A DNA stretch of 64,000 bases. Source: Cyathus striatus. Taxonomy: Eukaryota; Basidiomycota; Agaricomycetes; Agaricales; Nidulariaceae. Each line of letters starts with the position of its first letter. Positions within the stretch are counted from its first letter, which is position 1. Positions 11,824 to 23,124 of this stretch are shown here, one piece after another. The notes beneath the pieces are model-generated. The model was not told the origin of the DNA, ran no database searches, and saw only the letters and a program-made list of their open reading frames with translations. Where the stretch lies: contig JAOVFP010000001.1 in NCBI GenBank assembly GCA_025738555.1, positions 4,898,001 to 4,962,000 on the forward strand, written 5' to 3'. Both the position numbers and the translations under genes were made by a program.

Positions 11824-12048
11824 TCCATGGACTGAGGAGAAACCCAATAAGTACCAATGATGCAGACGAATGCCGCTGCTGCCCGTCTATTTTTGTCACA
11901 CAGCAGCCTATGATGCTACTACTGGTCCAATCTGCTGAAGTTTCAAATAGATGTGTACTTACACCTTGTGAACCCGTTTATCGGTACGTAATCTCGTTCC
12001 TGCTTACACACTTCTTTATATATCATGCATCATCAAGAAGAAAAACAC

Positions 12049-12056
12049 TATAAATA
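12049..12056 (+). promoter_or_regulatory. TATA box of lactonase copy 2
   Basis: TATAAATA lies 50 bp upstream of the copy 2 start codon, a plausible distance given a short 5' leader. It is assigned by sequence and position only. Confidence 0.5.
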
Positions 12057-12106
12057 CAGCAGAATGTTTTTTAGTGGAACATCGCTCCTCATATACCAAA
12101 TCCCCC

Positions 12107-15100
12107 ATGCATCATGTCTTCTTTGCTCTGATTGGAGGTGTATTTGCCCAGAGTGCAGGTAGCAACGTCTCTACATCTTTAGATGTAAGTCCCACACCTT
12201 AAGTAGTATTTATCAATCCGAACTCATTCAAATCTGAACCTGAAGGCCATCAGGAAATTCTCCACTGGCTAAATTAGTAAAGTTAGCCAGATTTAGAGAT
12301 AATTAGTGTATCTAAGTTAAAGGTAGTCAGATTTAGAGATTATTAGTGTATTTAAGTTAATATAAGGTATGATGTATCTAATATGTACAAAATATGTACT
12401 AGATTTAGCTAATTTGAGCTAATGTGAAAATATTAAGATAATAAAGTATTGTGTTAGGACAGAATAAGTGTTTCTAAGTAAAGGGAATACTAATACATCC
12501 CTAAAATGTATTATGTTCAACTTAATTTGACCACCATTAGTGTTATGTGTAAATCACTTTGAATTTCATCAAGTACATGGTTTTTATGGAAACTATTATC
12601 TATACTACTTCTAAGTAGGTTGTCAGTAGGTTGTAGTACTTAGTAGTTGTTAGTTAAACTCTGTAATTTACGTGCATAATTTATGGAGAGATATAAAGAG
12701 CGAGTACTTAATGCCAATTGAACTTGTCAATGTGTCAACGCATCACCTGGGGAGTGACAAGTTGACACTGAACAGGATTTCGTTTATGTCATTTCAAACT
12801 CCGTTCGCACCGGTCTAATCCGGTCATGTGACATGTTGGATTTGCCACGTTGTCATCAACATGTAAACGTGTCGGCATAGCTCTTCGGAGCCTGAATTCA
12901 ACTTGAACCAAATCTTACCGCTTGCCAATTCTTGCCTCCCTCCCTCTGCCGTCCTCTTGCCCCTCCTGCCTATCCACTCCTCTGCTCCTCTTCCTTCTTC
13001 CCCTTTATGACATATACAAGCTTGTCTTCACCTCTTGCTCATGTTGACATCGATTTTCATCCTCAAAGCCTGCTCTTCTGCCTCTGTCACCGTGGCTGAC
13101 TCTACCTCTGCCCATACTCCACCTCTGCCCATACTCCACCTCTGCCCATACTCCACCTCTGCCCACAGGACCACGTCTGGAACCATGTCGGGGGATTTCA
13201 GTGTACATTTACTCGAACTCTGCCCGCCCTTTCTGAAATGGAATCTGCCCAGATGTGTTTTGGCTGCTTTCTGCCAGCACCCCCTTTAACGTGCTTGTTC
13301 CCTCAGACCACATCCTACTCCTCACCTTTTTGCCTTGAATTTTTTTGCCCACTATCTGATACATACGCTCCTCTTTGCTCACCACCATTTGCTTTCATTA
13401 GACTGTGTTCAAAAACTTCTGTGTTCTCGGCTTTCTTTTGAAGTTCACCATATGTTTCTGGTTGTTTTGTATGTAAGTACCTCCTCTTTTTCATTTCCTT
13501 GGTTCACAAATAACAACTAGCACTCATCATGTTTATAGACTTGTGATTTGGTGTACCGGGTGTATAAGGTATGTTATATGTTTTATGATTGAGAGTGCAC
13601 ATGTTAGGGTACATGTTATGTTGGTTATTGAAGGGGTGCTTTGTATATGTCTTAGTTATGTTAGTCAGTACATAGTTCATGTATCTAGTAGTGCATTCAA
13701 TGTTAATGATTTCTATTGTTTATTTATGAAACATGTCAGATAACCAATTAATTCAGTGCTAAAACATTCTTTAATAATGCTTATTCTTGAAAATATGTTG
13801 AAATATGGTGGAAAAAGTTGAAATTAGGTAAAATTAGGTGAATCAAAGTAAAAATAAGGAGGGGCCAATCCTAATTTGCCTAAAACAACTTATAGACCTT
13901 AATTTTGCTTAATTTTGCTTTAATTGCCTTTAAATTGCTATTCATTGCTTATATATGCTTTACTACAGTTATTTCTCCTAATCATGTATGTTAGGTATTT
14001 CCTGATGAATTCAGCTTTTCCCACCCAAATCGTTCGCGGTTCTGGGTGAGAATGCAATGTTTCGCACATTTGCAACAAACCAGACGTTTAATCCACACGG
14101 CCAAACCCCGCCATTCATCCAAGTCTTTGATAAATCCTTCTCATATATTCTTGGTTCCAACCCAATTTTTCGTCAAGTTGCAAGCAACTCGACATTCTCC
14201 TTTGCTTTTGAAGCGGCTATTTATGCTCCTCAAACCGATGAAATTTTCTTCTCCAGCGCACTCCTAGATGCTAACTTGACTCAATCCAATCGTATTAGTA
14301 AAGTGAAGATGGCGGATGTCGAGAAAGCACTAGAGAGCAATTCAAGTGCTATTAATGTTCCTTCTGATACGGTACGCAAAATTTCTTCTATGGAAAATAA
14401 AACACTTTTCATAGTCTAATCTACTAATTAACTCGTTAGCTCGACCTTTCTGGAACTCTTAACATGACAAACGGAGGCACAGGTCCATTCCAAGGATCGC
14501 TTTTGTTCGCTACAGAAGGATTTGGTCAAAATCCACCTGTCCTTGCACTTGTTGACCCGAAACCACCGTACAATTCCACCGTGATTTTGGACAACTATTT
14601 CGGAAGACAGTTCAACTCCTTAGATGATGTTAAGATTCATCCTAGCGGGAAGATATTCTTCACTGATCCAGTGTACGCCCAGGTCGTTGCCTGAATTACC
14701 TGCTTGTCGTTAATGCTTAATTCCACAGCTATGGTTTTGTTGTTGGAGTCCGACAATCTCCTATTATGCCTTCTCAGGTGTATATGTTCGATCCTGAGAC
14801 AGGAAGCGTACAGGTTGTAGTGGGAGACATCCAAGTGACAAACGGAATCGCATTTTCTCCTGATGGAACAATTGCTTATGTGTACACTATCTCTCATATG
14901 CTGCAGCTACTAGTTGCTGACCTTATCTGCCTAGCTCTGACACCTCTGAATTTGCAATTGGTGGAGAGAATCAAACTCGTCCATCGCTAATGTTCGTTAT
15001 TTCTGCTTTTCATATTACCAATAATATTAACCATGGGGCAGATATGCATTCGATGTTGATCCCGACTCGCTAATGCTGAAGAACAAACGTGCATTTGCAT

Positions 15101-15390
15101 TCCCAGATGCCGGTATTCCAGACGGAATTACTGTAGACAGTGAAGGAAATGTATATGCTGGTTGTGGAGATGGCGTTCAGGTTGGTCCTCTAATATGCTA
15201 GCCATCCACAATAGTCTCATTTTTCGACTATCAGGTATGGAATCCGAGAGGCAAACTCCTTGGAAAGTTTTTTATAGGGAGCAGTGTAGCTAGCATGGTA
15301 TTTGCTGGAGACGGAAGACTTATGATTATGGGAGGTCATACTCTGTTTATTGCGAAGATAGCTGCGAAGGGCGGTATTTTCACTTCCTAA
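12107..15390 (+). CDS. SMP-30/gluconolactonase-like secreted protein, copy 2
   Basis: Seven exons give one open frame of 390 residues: 12107-12184, 14015-14371, 14440-14672, 14729-14881, 14935-14991, 15042-15180 and 15235-15390. Exon phases match copies 3 and 4. Exon 1 encodes a signal peptide ending near GVFAQ, so the product is probably secreted. Known family members are Ca-dependent lactonases or hydrolases with a six-bladed propeller. Likely metal ligands are the Glu in the FAFEA segment and the Asp of IPDGI; the usual PNG Asn lies in the segment reading VTNGIAF. The substrate is unknown. The first intron is 1830 bp instead of about 50 bp because it contains the element at 12248-14007. 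Expression therefore depends on splicing across it. Confidence 0.85.
12248..14007. mobile_element. CATCAGG-ended element inserted in intron 1 of copy 2
   Basis: The termini CATCAGGAAAT and ATTTCCTGATG form an inverted repeat, and the family includes 5293-6788. In copy 1 the same intron is 49 bp, which shows that this segment is an insertion. Inside are a direct repeat of about 40 bp (near 12285-12361), a 17-bp minisatellite (13105-13165) and several short open frames without recognised motifs. Its right end lies only about 7 bp from the splice acceptor, so the acceptor CAG is native or nearly so. No clean target duplication was seen. Confidence 0.65.
13105..13165. repeat. 17-bp minisatellite
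   Basis: About 3.6 tandem copies of CCTCTGCCCATACTCCA lie inside the intronic element. Confidence 0.85.
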
Positions 15391-15856
15391 ACTTTGTTTT
15401 TCAAAAACTCAGTTAGGTCGTTTCCTTAGTAGTTGTCAGTTTTATCCATTAGTACATATCATGGATTATGGATTTGGATCCTCACAAGTTGAAGTATTTC
15501 GCAGTCACCTGCGATTAAAATTTATATGGGTATCTAACTTTGATTCCATTCAGAAGGATTATTCGTGGAGTCATTATATAAAATATATTATGTACTAATG
15601 GATTCCGGAGAGTATTTGAACCTGGCCGCCACAATAATGATTAGAACCCATGTCATCTGATATCTGATTGTTATAACTCCCCATTGGCCCAAATCAAGAC
15701 TTGTCAACATCTGTGGGATTCCGCGGTACATGAACATTCCAGGAACACCTTCGAAAGCCGTTTTAAATCTATTTTTTTTGCATTCTCGTAATCGATGTTC
15801 CTGTTATTTTACTAGTCCTTCGAGAGGACAATATTCTCATACTGTAACAAAAGAAG
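15391..15856. other. Intergenic spacer between copies 2 and 3
   Basis: This holds the 3' flank of copy 2 and the upstream region of copy 3. No gene or repeat was recognised. Confidence 0.5.
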
Positions 15857-15865
15857 TATATATAA
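15857..15865 (+). promoter_or_regulatory. TATA box of lactonase copy 3
   Basis: TATATATAA lies 35 bp before the ATG of copy 3. It is assigned by motif and position only. Confidence 0.5.
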
Positions 15866-15900
15866 GTGGCTGCCACACGATCACAGGCATTCTCCCTCGC

Positions 15901-17438
15901 ATGTGGCACAAATCTCAAATGCACACCATAATTTTTGCCTTAGTACTTACCTCTGCTTTGGCACAGAAAATAAACTCCAGTGGCACAAGTGTGTTAGACG
16001 TTAGTATTCAACTTATCTCGTTTTATTACTACCCATCGCAGTAATTATAACCAGTTTATTTCCCCCAAATCATTCAACGTACTAGGAGAAAACGCCACAT
16101 TTCGCCAATCCTCATTCAATTCCTCACAGGCTTTCAACCCAAACGGAAAAACGGTTCCCTTTATCCAAGTTTTCGACAAATCATTCTCATCTGTTCTTGG
16201 GCCCAACCCCATATTCCGCCAAGTATCATTCAACGCGTCATTCTCCTTCGCGTTCGAAGCACCTATTTATATCCCAGACACCGATGAGATATTTTTCTCG
16301 ACCAGGCCTATTTTTGCTCCAGCCCCCGCACCACCCATTTCGAATAGCATCGCCAAAGTGAAATTGGCAGATGTAGAACGGGCTTTGGCAAATGATGATG
16401 GAAGTGAAATCAACGTCCCAGTAGAGACGGTACGACGATACATAAATTCAGACATATTTGGACTTACGATGCCAATAAACATAGCTTGACCTGCCTGGGA
16501 CACTCAATATGACGAACGGAGGAACCGGTCCTTTCCATGGGTCACTCTTGTTTTCTACCGATGGATACTTCAATAATCCACCTCTAATTGCGTTAGTCAA
16601 CCCTAAGTCTCCTAATAATGTTACAGTGTTACTGGACAATTACTTTGGGAGACAATTTAACTCCATTGATGATCTCAAGTTGCATCCAAGCGGTAAAATA
16701 TTCTTTACAGATACAATGTGCGGCAAAAGTTTGAAGTTTTGAAGATTGCGTTGAGTTGCTAAAAGTATTTGATAGTTATGGCTTTACAGCCGGGTTTCGG
16801 CCGCCTCCGTTGATGCCTCCACAAGTATACATGTTTGATCCTGTAACGGGAGATGTACAAGCTGTTGTGGGCGACATCGGTATACCCAACGGTGTGGCTT
16901 TCTCTCCAGACGGAAATATCGCATATATGTGCGTACCCATAAGAATATGTAGCCTGTTGATCTTATTTCTATGTTACTTTGATAGTTCCGATACCAGTGC
17001 ACTTGGTCTTGGTGGGCAAAATCAATCACGCCCAGCTCTCATGTGAGTCGTTATAATTCCGATACTCCAATAGCAGCTCTCAAATGTGTCAGTTATGCAT
17101 TCGATGTCGATCCACACTCACAACTTCTATCAAACAAACGAGCATTTGCGTTCCCTGACGCGGGTATTCCAGATGGGATACAGGTGGATAGCCAAGGAAA
17201 TGTGTACGCTGGTTGTACTGATGGAGTTCAAGTGCGTCGAGTTTTCCTTTAATCACCGGTTAGCTTACATTTTCATGTAAGGTTTGGAATCGAAAGGAAG
17301 CTACTCGGAAAATTCTTCGTCGGGGCCGGTAACGTAGCAAACATGGCGTTCGCTGGGGATGGAAGACTGGTCGTTTTAGCGACAAATGCCTTGTTGGTCG
17401 CAAAAATTGCTGCCAAGAGTGCTTTGTTCACTTCGTAG
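15901..17438 (+). CDS. SMP-30/gluconolactonase-like secreted protein, copy 3 (last exon problematic)
   Basis: The exons are 15901-15999 (signal peptide ending LTSALAQ), 16055-16429, 16485-16717, 16776-16928, 16986-17042, 17093-17231 and a last exon reaching the stop at 17436-17438. All internal phases equal those of copy 2. Motifs include MTNGGTGPF, HPSGKIFFTD, PNGVAFSPDG and PDAGIPDGI. The acceptor equivalent to copy 2 (at 17281) leaves the last exon out of frame by a 2-base deficit. An AG at 17299-17300 would restore the frame and drop six or so residues of the VWN segment. So the gene is either functional through that acceptor or carries a frameshift. The C terminus FAGDGRLVV...ALFTS is conserved. 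Confidence 0.72.
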
Positions 17439-17801
17439 CATTTCGGGGTTGTGCATTAGTATTGAATAAAATGTAGTTTCTTACTGAAGGGAACTAAGCC
17501 TACTTATTGCTCTTGAATGCCCGGTATATCCGGACCGTTCCCGTGCATTCTCTCTGGATCTCTTACGCTCTCTTTGCCTTCGATTAAGTCTTGTGAGCTT
17601 TTCTAGAGAATTTATAGGAATAACGCAATCAAAAATACCACGCTACAAGGAAGAAATAGCCATACAAAGCAAATTAGCGAGTAATGTCAATCACCTTGTG
17701 ACCCGAACTGTAAATGTATTGCTGATTGTTGCCGTCATCGACCACCTCAGTCAGAAAGGACCCCTGTTATCCTTTGAGAGCCCCAGTCCACGTTCACAAT
17801 A

Positions 17802-19397
17802 ATGGCAGATATAAAGCGAGGAAGTTCAGAAGAGGTTGAACCGCCAGCTCCTCAAGCCAGTAGACATTTTCCAATGAAGACTATCGTATCGGCGTTATCG
17901 GCGTCCATTGCTGCCTATGTGGCGCTTGTGTACGCGCAGGAAACATCATCGACGGAAGGAGGACCACTGCAACTGCCACCGCAATCCGTGGTATGGGTTT
18001 CGCTCTTTGTTTATATCCGTTCGCTCAGATCCAGTTCTGTTCCAGTTTCTTGATCCTCGTTCGTTCGCGGTGCTTGCTGGAGACGCATCTTTCCGGGACT
18101 CTTCCTTCAGTCAATTTTTTAATCCCACGCTCACGGAACCACCCTTCTTCCAAATCTTCGACAAACAGTTCTTGAGTGTTCTCGGTCCAAATCCTTCATT
18201 CCACCAAGTCGCATCGAATGAAACGTTCGCGTTTGCACATGAAGCTCCCATCTACAACAAGCCTACAGACGAAGTGTTCTTCGCTAGCAACGATGGAGGC
18301 CCTCTGGGGATGAGCGATCTCAACCACAACAGTAAGGTGGGTAAGATCAGCATGAAAGACGTGGAGACAGCCCTGGCAAGGAACGAATCCAATATCAATG
18401 TTCCTGTTACCGAAGTGAGTTCTAATGAAGTCTCAATGTACGATACACTTAACGTTCTGCGTACAGCTCGATCTTCCAGACACCATTCAGATGACGAATG
18501 GAGGTACAGGGCCTTACAAGGGCAACTTGCTATTCATAACGTCTGGACGAGGACCTCGACCGCCTTCTATTGCCCTCGTCAACCCCGTATCCCCACACAA
18601 CGTTACCGTGCTGTTGGATAACTACCTTGGTCGTCAATTCAATTCACTCAACGACATCAAAGTCCACCCAAGCGGAAAGATATTTTTCACAGATGTTACG
18701 TACGTTTCTCTAATTATCCAGTTTACTAGATTGTTCACTGGCATTCCTCCGATTCCGGAATGAATAGATACGGATTCTTGAATCAATTCCGTTCGGCTCC
18801 TCTCATGCCCAACCAAGTCTATCGCTTTGATCCGGATACAAGTGCAGTCCGGGTCGTTGCCACCGATTTTGACAAATGCAATGGGATCGCATTTACTGCA
18901 GACGGCAAAACTGCATACATGTATGTCAGATTGCTGACTTACCTATTCAAAAGTTAACTCGGATGTTATAAACGTTTTTAGAGCAGATACTGGTGCGACC
19001 GCAGGATTTCTCGGGAATAATCAAACAGAACCTGCAACGATGTACGTATCCGTAAGCTTTTAATTATAAATATTCACCTTTCTATTATTGGTTCAATAGC
19101 TACGCATTTGATGTCGACCAACGCACGCAGGCATTCACCAATAGACGTGTCTTTGCGTACGCCGATACCGGAGTTCCAGATGGCGTCCAAGTCGATACGA
19201 ATGGGAACGTGTATGCCGGTTGCGGAGATGGCGTGAACGTCTGGAATGATGAGGGCACTTTGATTGGAAAATTCTTCATTGGAACTACGTCTGCAAATAT
19301 GGTCTTTGCAGGCGACGGCAGACTCGTGATTATGGCTGAAACCAAAATATTTGTAGCCAAGATCGCAGCGAAGGAAATTCCCCCTCTATTCCCTTGA
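17802..19397 (+). CDS. SMP-30/gluconolactonase-like protein, copy 4 (intact)
   Basis: Six exons give a 433-residue frame: 17802-17990, 18046-18414, 18467-18699, 18768-18920, 18982-19041 and 19100-19397. It lacks the last intron found in copies 1-3. The N terminus is longer than in the paralogues; MKTIVSALSASIAAYVALVY could serve as a signal anchor, or as a signal peptide if translation starts at that inner Met (about 17874). Conserved propeller motifs include MTNGGTGPY, HPSGKIFFTD, CNGIAFTADG, GVPDGVQVD and FAGDGRLVI. The likely metal-binding Glu, Asn and Asp segments are kept. This is the most diverged and best preserved copy and may be the founder. Substrate specificity cannot be told from the sequence. 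Confidence 0.87.
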
Positions 19398-19555
19398 GCG
19401 ACCTTTTAGTTGATTATCGTATGCAAGAGTACTTTTTCTTCATTTGATTTCAGATCATGGACAATAAAATTGGTGCTTATATTCAAATTTAGATCACTTG
19501 ACTGACCTGAGTGCCTGTAGAGTGAAGTAATTCTCATTCAGTCCATTAATTGTAA

Positions 19556-20584
19556 ATGGTCGATCTGGACGAAAGGTTTGTACTCAATTCAATTCTAAAA
19601 CCAAGCAACTCCCGAAATTTTTATTTTCTTATCATTTGATTCATAGCAACATGGTCCATCACTCACTCGCTACCCTGGATACTTTCTAATCTATGCCTCC
19701 CTCCTCTTTCTACCTTACATATCCTTGCTCCAGCTCAGATATGCTCTAAGGAAACACGGTGTAAAGCAAGTTGACATCGACTTTTTCTTTGACAATCCAC
19801 AAGCTACCATCGATTGCATTGCAAGGAAGGCGATAAATGATGCCCATGCATCATACCATCGATTTCATCGTCTATACAGAGTTGTCTTAGGAATTTTCTG
19901 TGTTATTACTATGCTGTAGGTGCTTTATTTGGGACGTTTCAGGATGTCTAATCAGTTTACAGGGCAGTATTCACTTCAGCACCACTCACAATAGTATTTC
20001 GACGTCAAAAGCTGTCGAGGGTAGAAATGCTCTTTATAGTCTATGCATACATCATCTTGCCCTGGACGTTTTCTGCAACATGTGTAGTGTTAACGAACGG
20101 GGATGGGCGGCATGCTAAATTTAAGTCAGCATTCCTAATTTATGTATGTTGTCGTTTATGTAAAGTGCTTTCAGTGCTCACAAAACACCTCGCTCACTTC
20201 TAGCTGCTACATAGTAATGACAGTGAGCAGCTTGCTTATCATGCCGCTCTCTTTATTCCATGGCTTTTCATTTCCTCGTGCGTTGGCTATATTGTATATT
20301 CATTCGGATCATCTCAAATCATTGTATACAGCCCAATTGCACTAGTGATAGCGTTGTACTACTCACTGACATCCAATCCCGATCCTCTGAACATACATGT
20401 TCCCCGTGGATTTGTCGTTATGGCTGTTTTGTTTATGGTATTTATATTTATATCTTCCTTTTATGCTATAACATGGATGCACTGGTGCATACATAAAGCC
20501 TACCGCTCGAATAAATCATTGATAGAGCTCGGTTCCCGATTGCAAGCCAATGATGAAAAAGAGGATGTAGTAGCCAAGATGTAG
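19556..20584 (+). CDS. Uncharacterised multi-pass membrane protein
   Basis: Joining exons about 19556-19579, 19647-19915, 19963-20143 and 20231-20584 gives a continuous frame of about 275 residues. The three later junctions keep phase exactly; the first exon (MVDLDERF) is less certain. Five or six hydrophobic helices are visible, starting near FLIYASLLFLPYISLL, VVLGIFCVITML, MLFIVYAYIILPW, ALFIPWLFISSCVGYIV, SPIALVIALYYS and FVVMAVLFMVFIFISSFYA. The tail is charged and ends EDVVAKM. I recognise no family. It follows lactonase copy 4 on the same strand. It might be a transporter- or receptor-like protein, but nothing visible supports a specific role. Confidence 0.55.
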
Positions 20585-20826
20585 CAACTTAATGGACATA
20601 GCTAGTATACTTACTATTTGTAATTTTACTTAGTAGTAGACACGGAACAAGATTAATGTGCGCTTGGACCATTATGATGATTCACTCAACAGTTTGCTAT
20701 AATGTTTTCAAGGAGAGCCATCGATTCATCTGCAAAGTCGACCAAAATTCGACGGTTCGATTATTAAACTCCGCATCAGGCAGGATATTCATATTTGAGA
20801 CTGTTTGAACTGACGTACAACACTAA

Positions 20827-23124
20827 TTATGCTACTCTGCGGACCAGTCGTATTGAAACATTTGCGATAGCTAATGTAGCGAGCGGACGAGCGTCGCTAA
20901 AAATTTTACTATACCAGGCATCGACATTCTCGTTGTCCTGTAACAATGGCTCGATTTTCCAATCTCTCAGAAGCATCGTAAGCAGGCATACTCCTTCTGT
21001 CATAGCGAACTTGCGACCAATGCAAGCACGGGGCCCTATTGACGTTCCGCAATTAGTGATAAAAAATCCATCAAAACAAAAATGCCATTTACCGAATCCA
21101 AATGCATAGCACGACCCCGATTCATTGGTTATCCCATGCCATCGTGAAGGCTTGAACTCTTGCGGATCTTCAAAGTACCGTGGATTGTAGTCTAGAGTGT
21201 AGCGTGAACGCTTGAACGTTGACACTAAGATAAACTTAAGGAAGAATCACGTACTGACCAACGTTATCAACCACGGCCTAAGTATGATGAATGATATATA
21301 TTGATATATTCGGAGAAGGCGGAACGATGTCAACTAACCTGGGTACCTTTTGCTACATGAATAGTGGTAATCCTTCCTTCTCCAGTATGATCAAGTATGT
21401 GGAGTACGGTATCTTGAAGAGCTTCGCGGACAGACAAGTAGCCAGTTGCTATATAAAAATATCAGTTCATTATTCCTTGGAAAGTCGACATTGTCACTAC
21501 GCACGGAATAATCTGAGCGATTCGTAGAAGCTTGCTTGAACCTTATTTAGTTTTGAATAGTCCGCAAAGATACCCGTAAGCACTGCACACTGCAGGTAAA
21601 CATCGAGCTTACCGGTTCATGTGCATTCCCGACAACGAATTGTATCTGTTCGAACACTTCTCGTTGATACATCTGGTCCTTAGCTAGGCAAGCAATCGTA
21701 GCCGCCAGGGTGTGAGCTGTAGTCTCTAATAATTGGGATATAAGAATGTCACGATATACAGGATACAGAGGAAATATTTACCGTGTCCGGCAATAAGCAT
21801 CAAAAATACATTGCTCATCTGCAAAGTACAACTTAGTTGATCACATCATAGGGAAGAAAAATGACTTGCCACTTCCGAATCATCTAATTTCAATTTTGGA
21901 TCTGCTTCAGCGTCATTAGCCTGTACCAAGAGAGAGAAAATGTCATTCGCAAGCTGTTGTCCACGATTACTCTTAACTTCCTTTCGCTTCTCGTGAATCT
22001 TATGCTTCATGAACGATTTAAGCTCAGTCAGAGATATGTTATTTCATTGATACGATGCTCACATTATGTTCGTAGTATATAGCCGACGAGGAGCCGAAGC
22101 CTTTTCTGTAGTGCCATTTATTTTTGGAGACCCCGCTATCATTACTTCCAATATAGACGTAGCGAAGCAGTTTTTGGCAGGTTCAAGTAAATCTGGTTTT
22201 GGGAAACCGGAACCAAGAAAACTAGCCCCTGTCTCGTACGTCAATTTTTAATGTTTTATACCACAAAAATTACTGACAAATGCGAAAGATTTTGGGGTAT
22301 AAGTTTATTTGTTGCAGACGGCGACATGTGGAAGAAACACAAGCGAGTTGTCGGGCCGTCCTTTTCTAATAAGCTGTAAGGCCATATTACCATCCTTTTA
22401 ATTCCTCAGCTATTTCCAACTATTGTTTCGTGCGCAGCTATGAACTAGTATGGTCAGAAGCAATCCGTACCTACTCCGAAATGGCGGTTGCAGAGGGATT
22501 CGAGGACAAGAAAGTTGTTGAGCTCCCCGCTGTGCAAAGCCTTACAACCAAGGTAGTTAAAGCTACCAACAAACGTATCCTATCGTGTGTTAATTGCCAG
22601 AATAGTTCGCATTCTTGATTATTGGAAGATGTGGGTTTGGCTTCCCATTCACATGGGCAGAACCAATTCCTGCTAGCGGTAGCAAAATGACGTTCCCACA
22701 AGCAATCCGTGTCTATTTACGCCACTTGCAACTTCTTCACTTGCCCTCATGGACTCGGAGCATCCCACTTCCAGTGTTTGTCATTTTATTAACTCATTCC
22801 CGACTCCCTGACGATTGGCGATAGAATCAACGAATTTAACAAAAGAACTTGGTACATGTCTTGCGCCATTTCCAAACAAATTCAAGTCCTAGATTTCACC
22901 ATGTTACTTTGAATGCACCGCCAGGAAAACCAATAGGCTGAAAAGGTATTTTAAACCCTGGTAAATAACCAACTGCCTGTCCGACGGAGGGTGTAAAGTT
23001 CATCCAAGTTGAAGATATTGGCAGAATACTTTACCCGTGTTCCCCGTAGCAACTTTTGTATCCTTGTCCCAGCAAATATCACCAACAAGGTTGCAAAAAT
23101 CGTCCAGACAGTGTTCACTTCCAT
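20827..23124 (-). pseudogene. Cytochrome P450, split by an internal inversion
   Basis: The N-terminal exons read on the minus strand: 23124-23035 encodes a membrane anchor (MEVNTVWTIFATLLVIFAG...), followed from 22976 by the AVGYLPGF segment. The middle exons, about 22052-22840, read on the plus strand. The C-terminal exons, from about 22040 to 20827, are again on the minus strand. They include the I-helix region (LIAGHETTAHT), the ExxR region (YESLRLF) and, across an intron, the heme-binding motif FGFGPRACIGRKF. Such P450s are membrane-bound mono-oxygenases. The 5' part also has a TGA where the family has a second Trp, and a frame break shortly after. The gene is non-functional as arranged. 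Order and orientation are explained by an in-place inversion of about 0.8 kb. Confidence 0.85.
22052..22840 (+). pseudogene. Inverted middle part of the P450 gene
   Basis: Plus-strand exons encode the P450 region that should lie between the anchor exons and the I-helix exons. Readable parts are FIFGDPAIITSNIDVAKQFL, then after an intron FVADGDMWKKHKRVVGPSFS (the C-helix WxxxR-like region, here WKKHKR), YELVWSEAIRTYSEM, and CGFGFPFTWAEP. Short inverted similarities at the borders (22037-22051 and 22826-22841) could have mediated the flip. It has accumulated further frame breaks, for example around 22615. Confidence 0.8.

Noticed and set aside
13005..13208. Pro- or Tyr-Gly-rich short frames at 13.0-13.3 kb
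   Set aside because: They are produced by the 17-bp minisatellite inside the intronic element.
349..20584. Secondary-metabolite cluster linking lactonases, hydrolase and P450
   Set aside because: There is no backbone synthase, and the P450 and one lactonase are broken. Tandem duplication explains the layout without a pathway.
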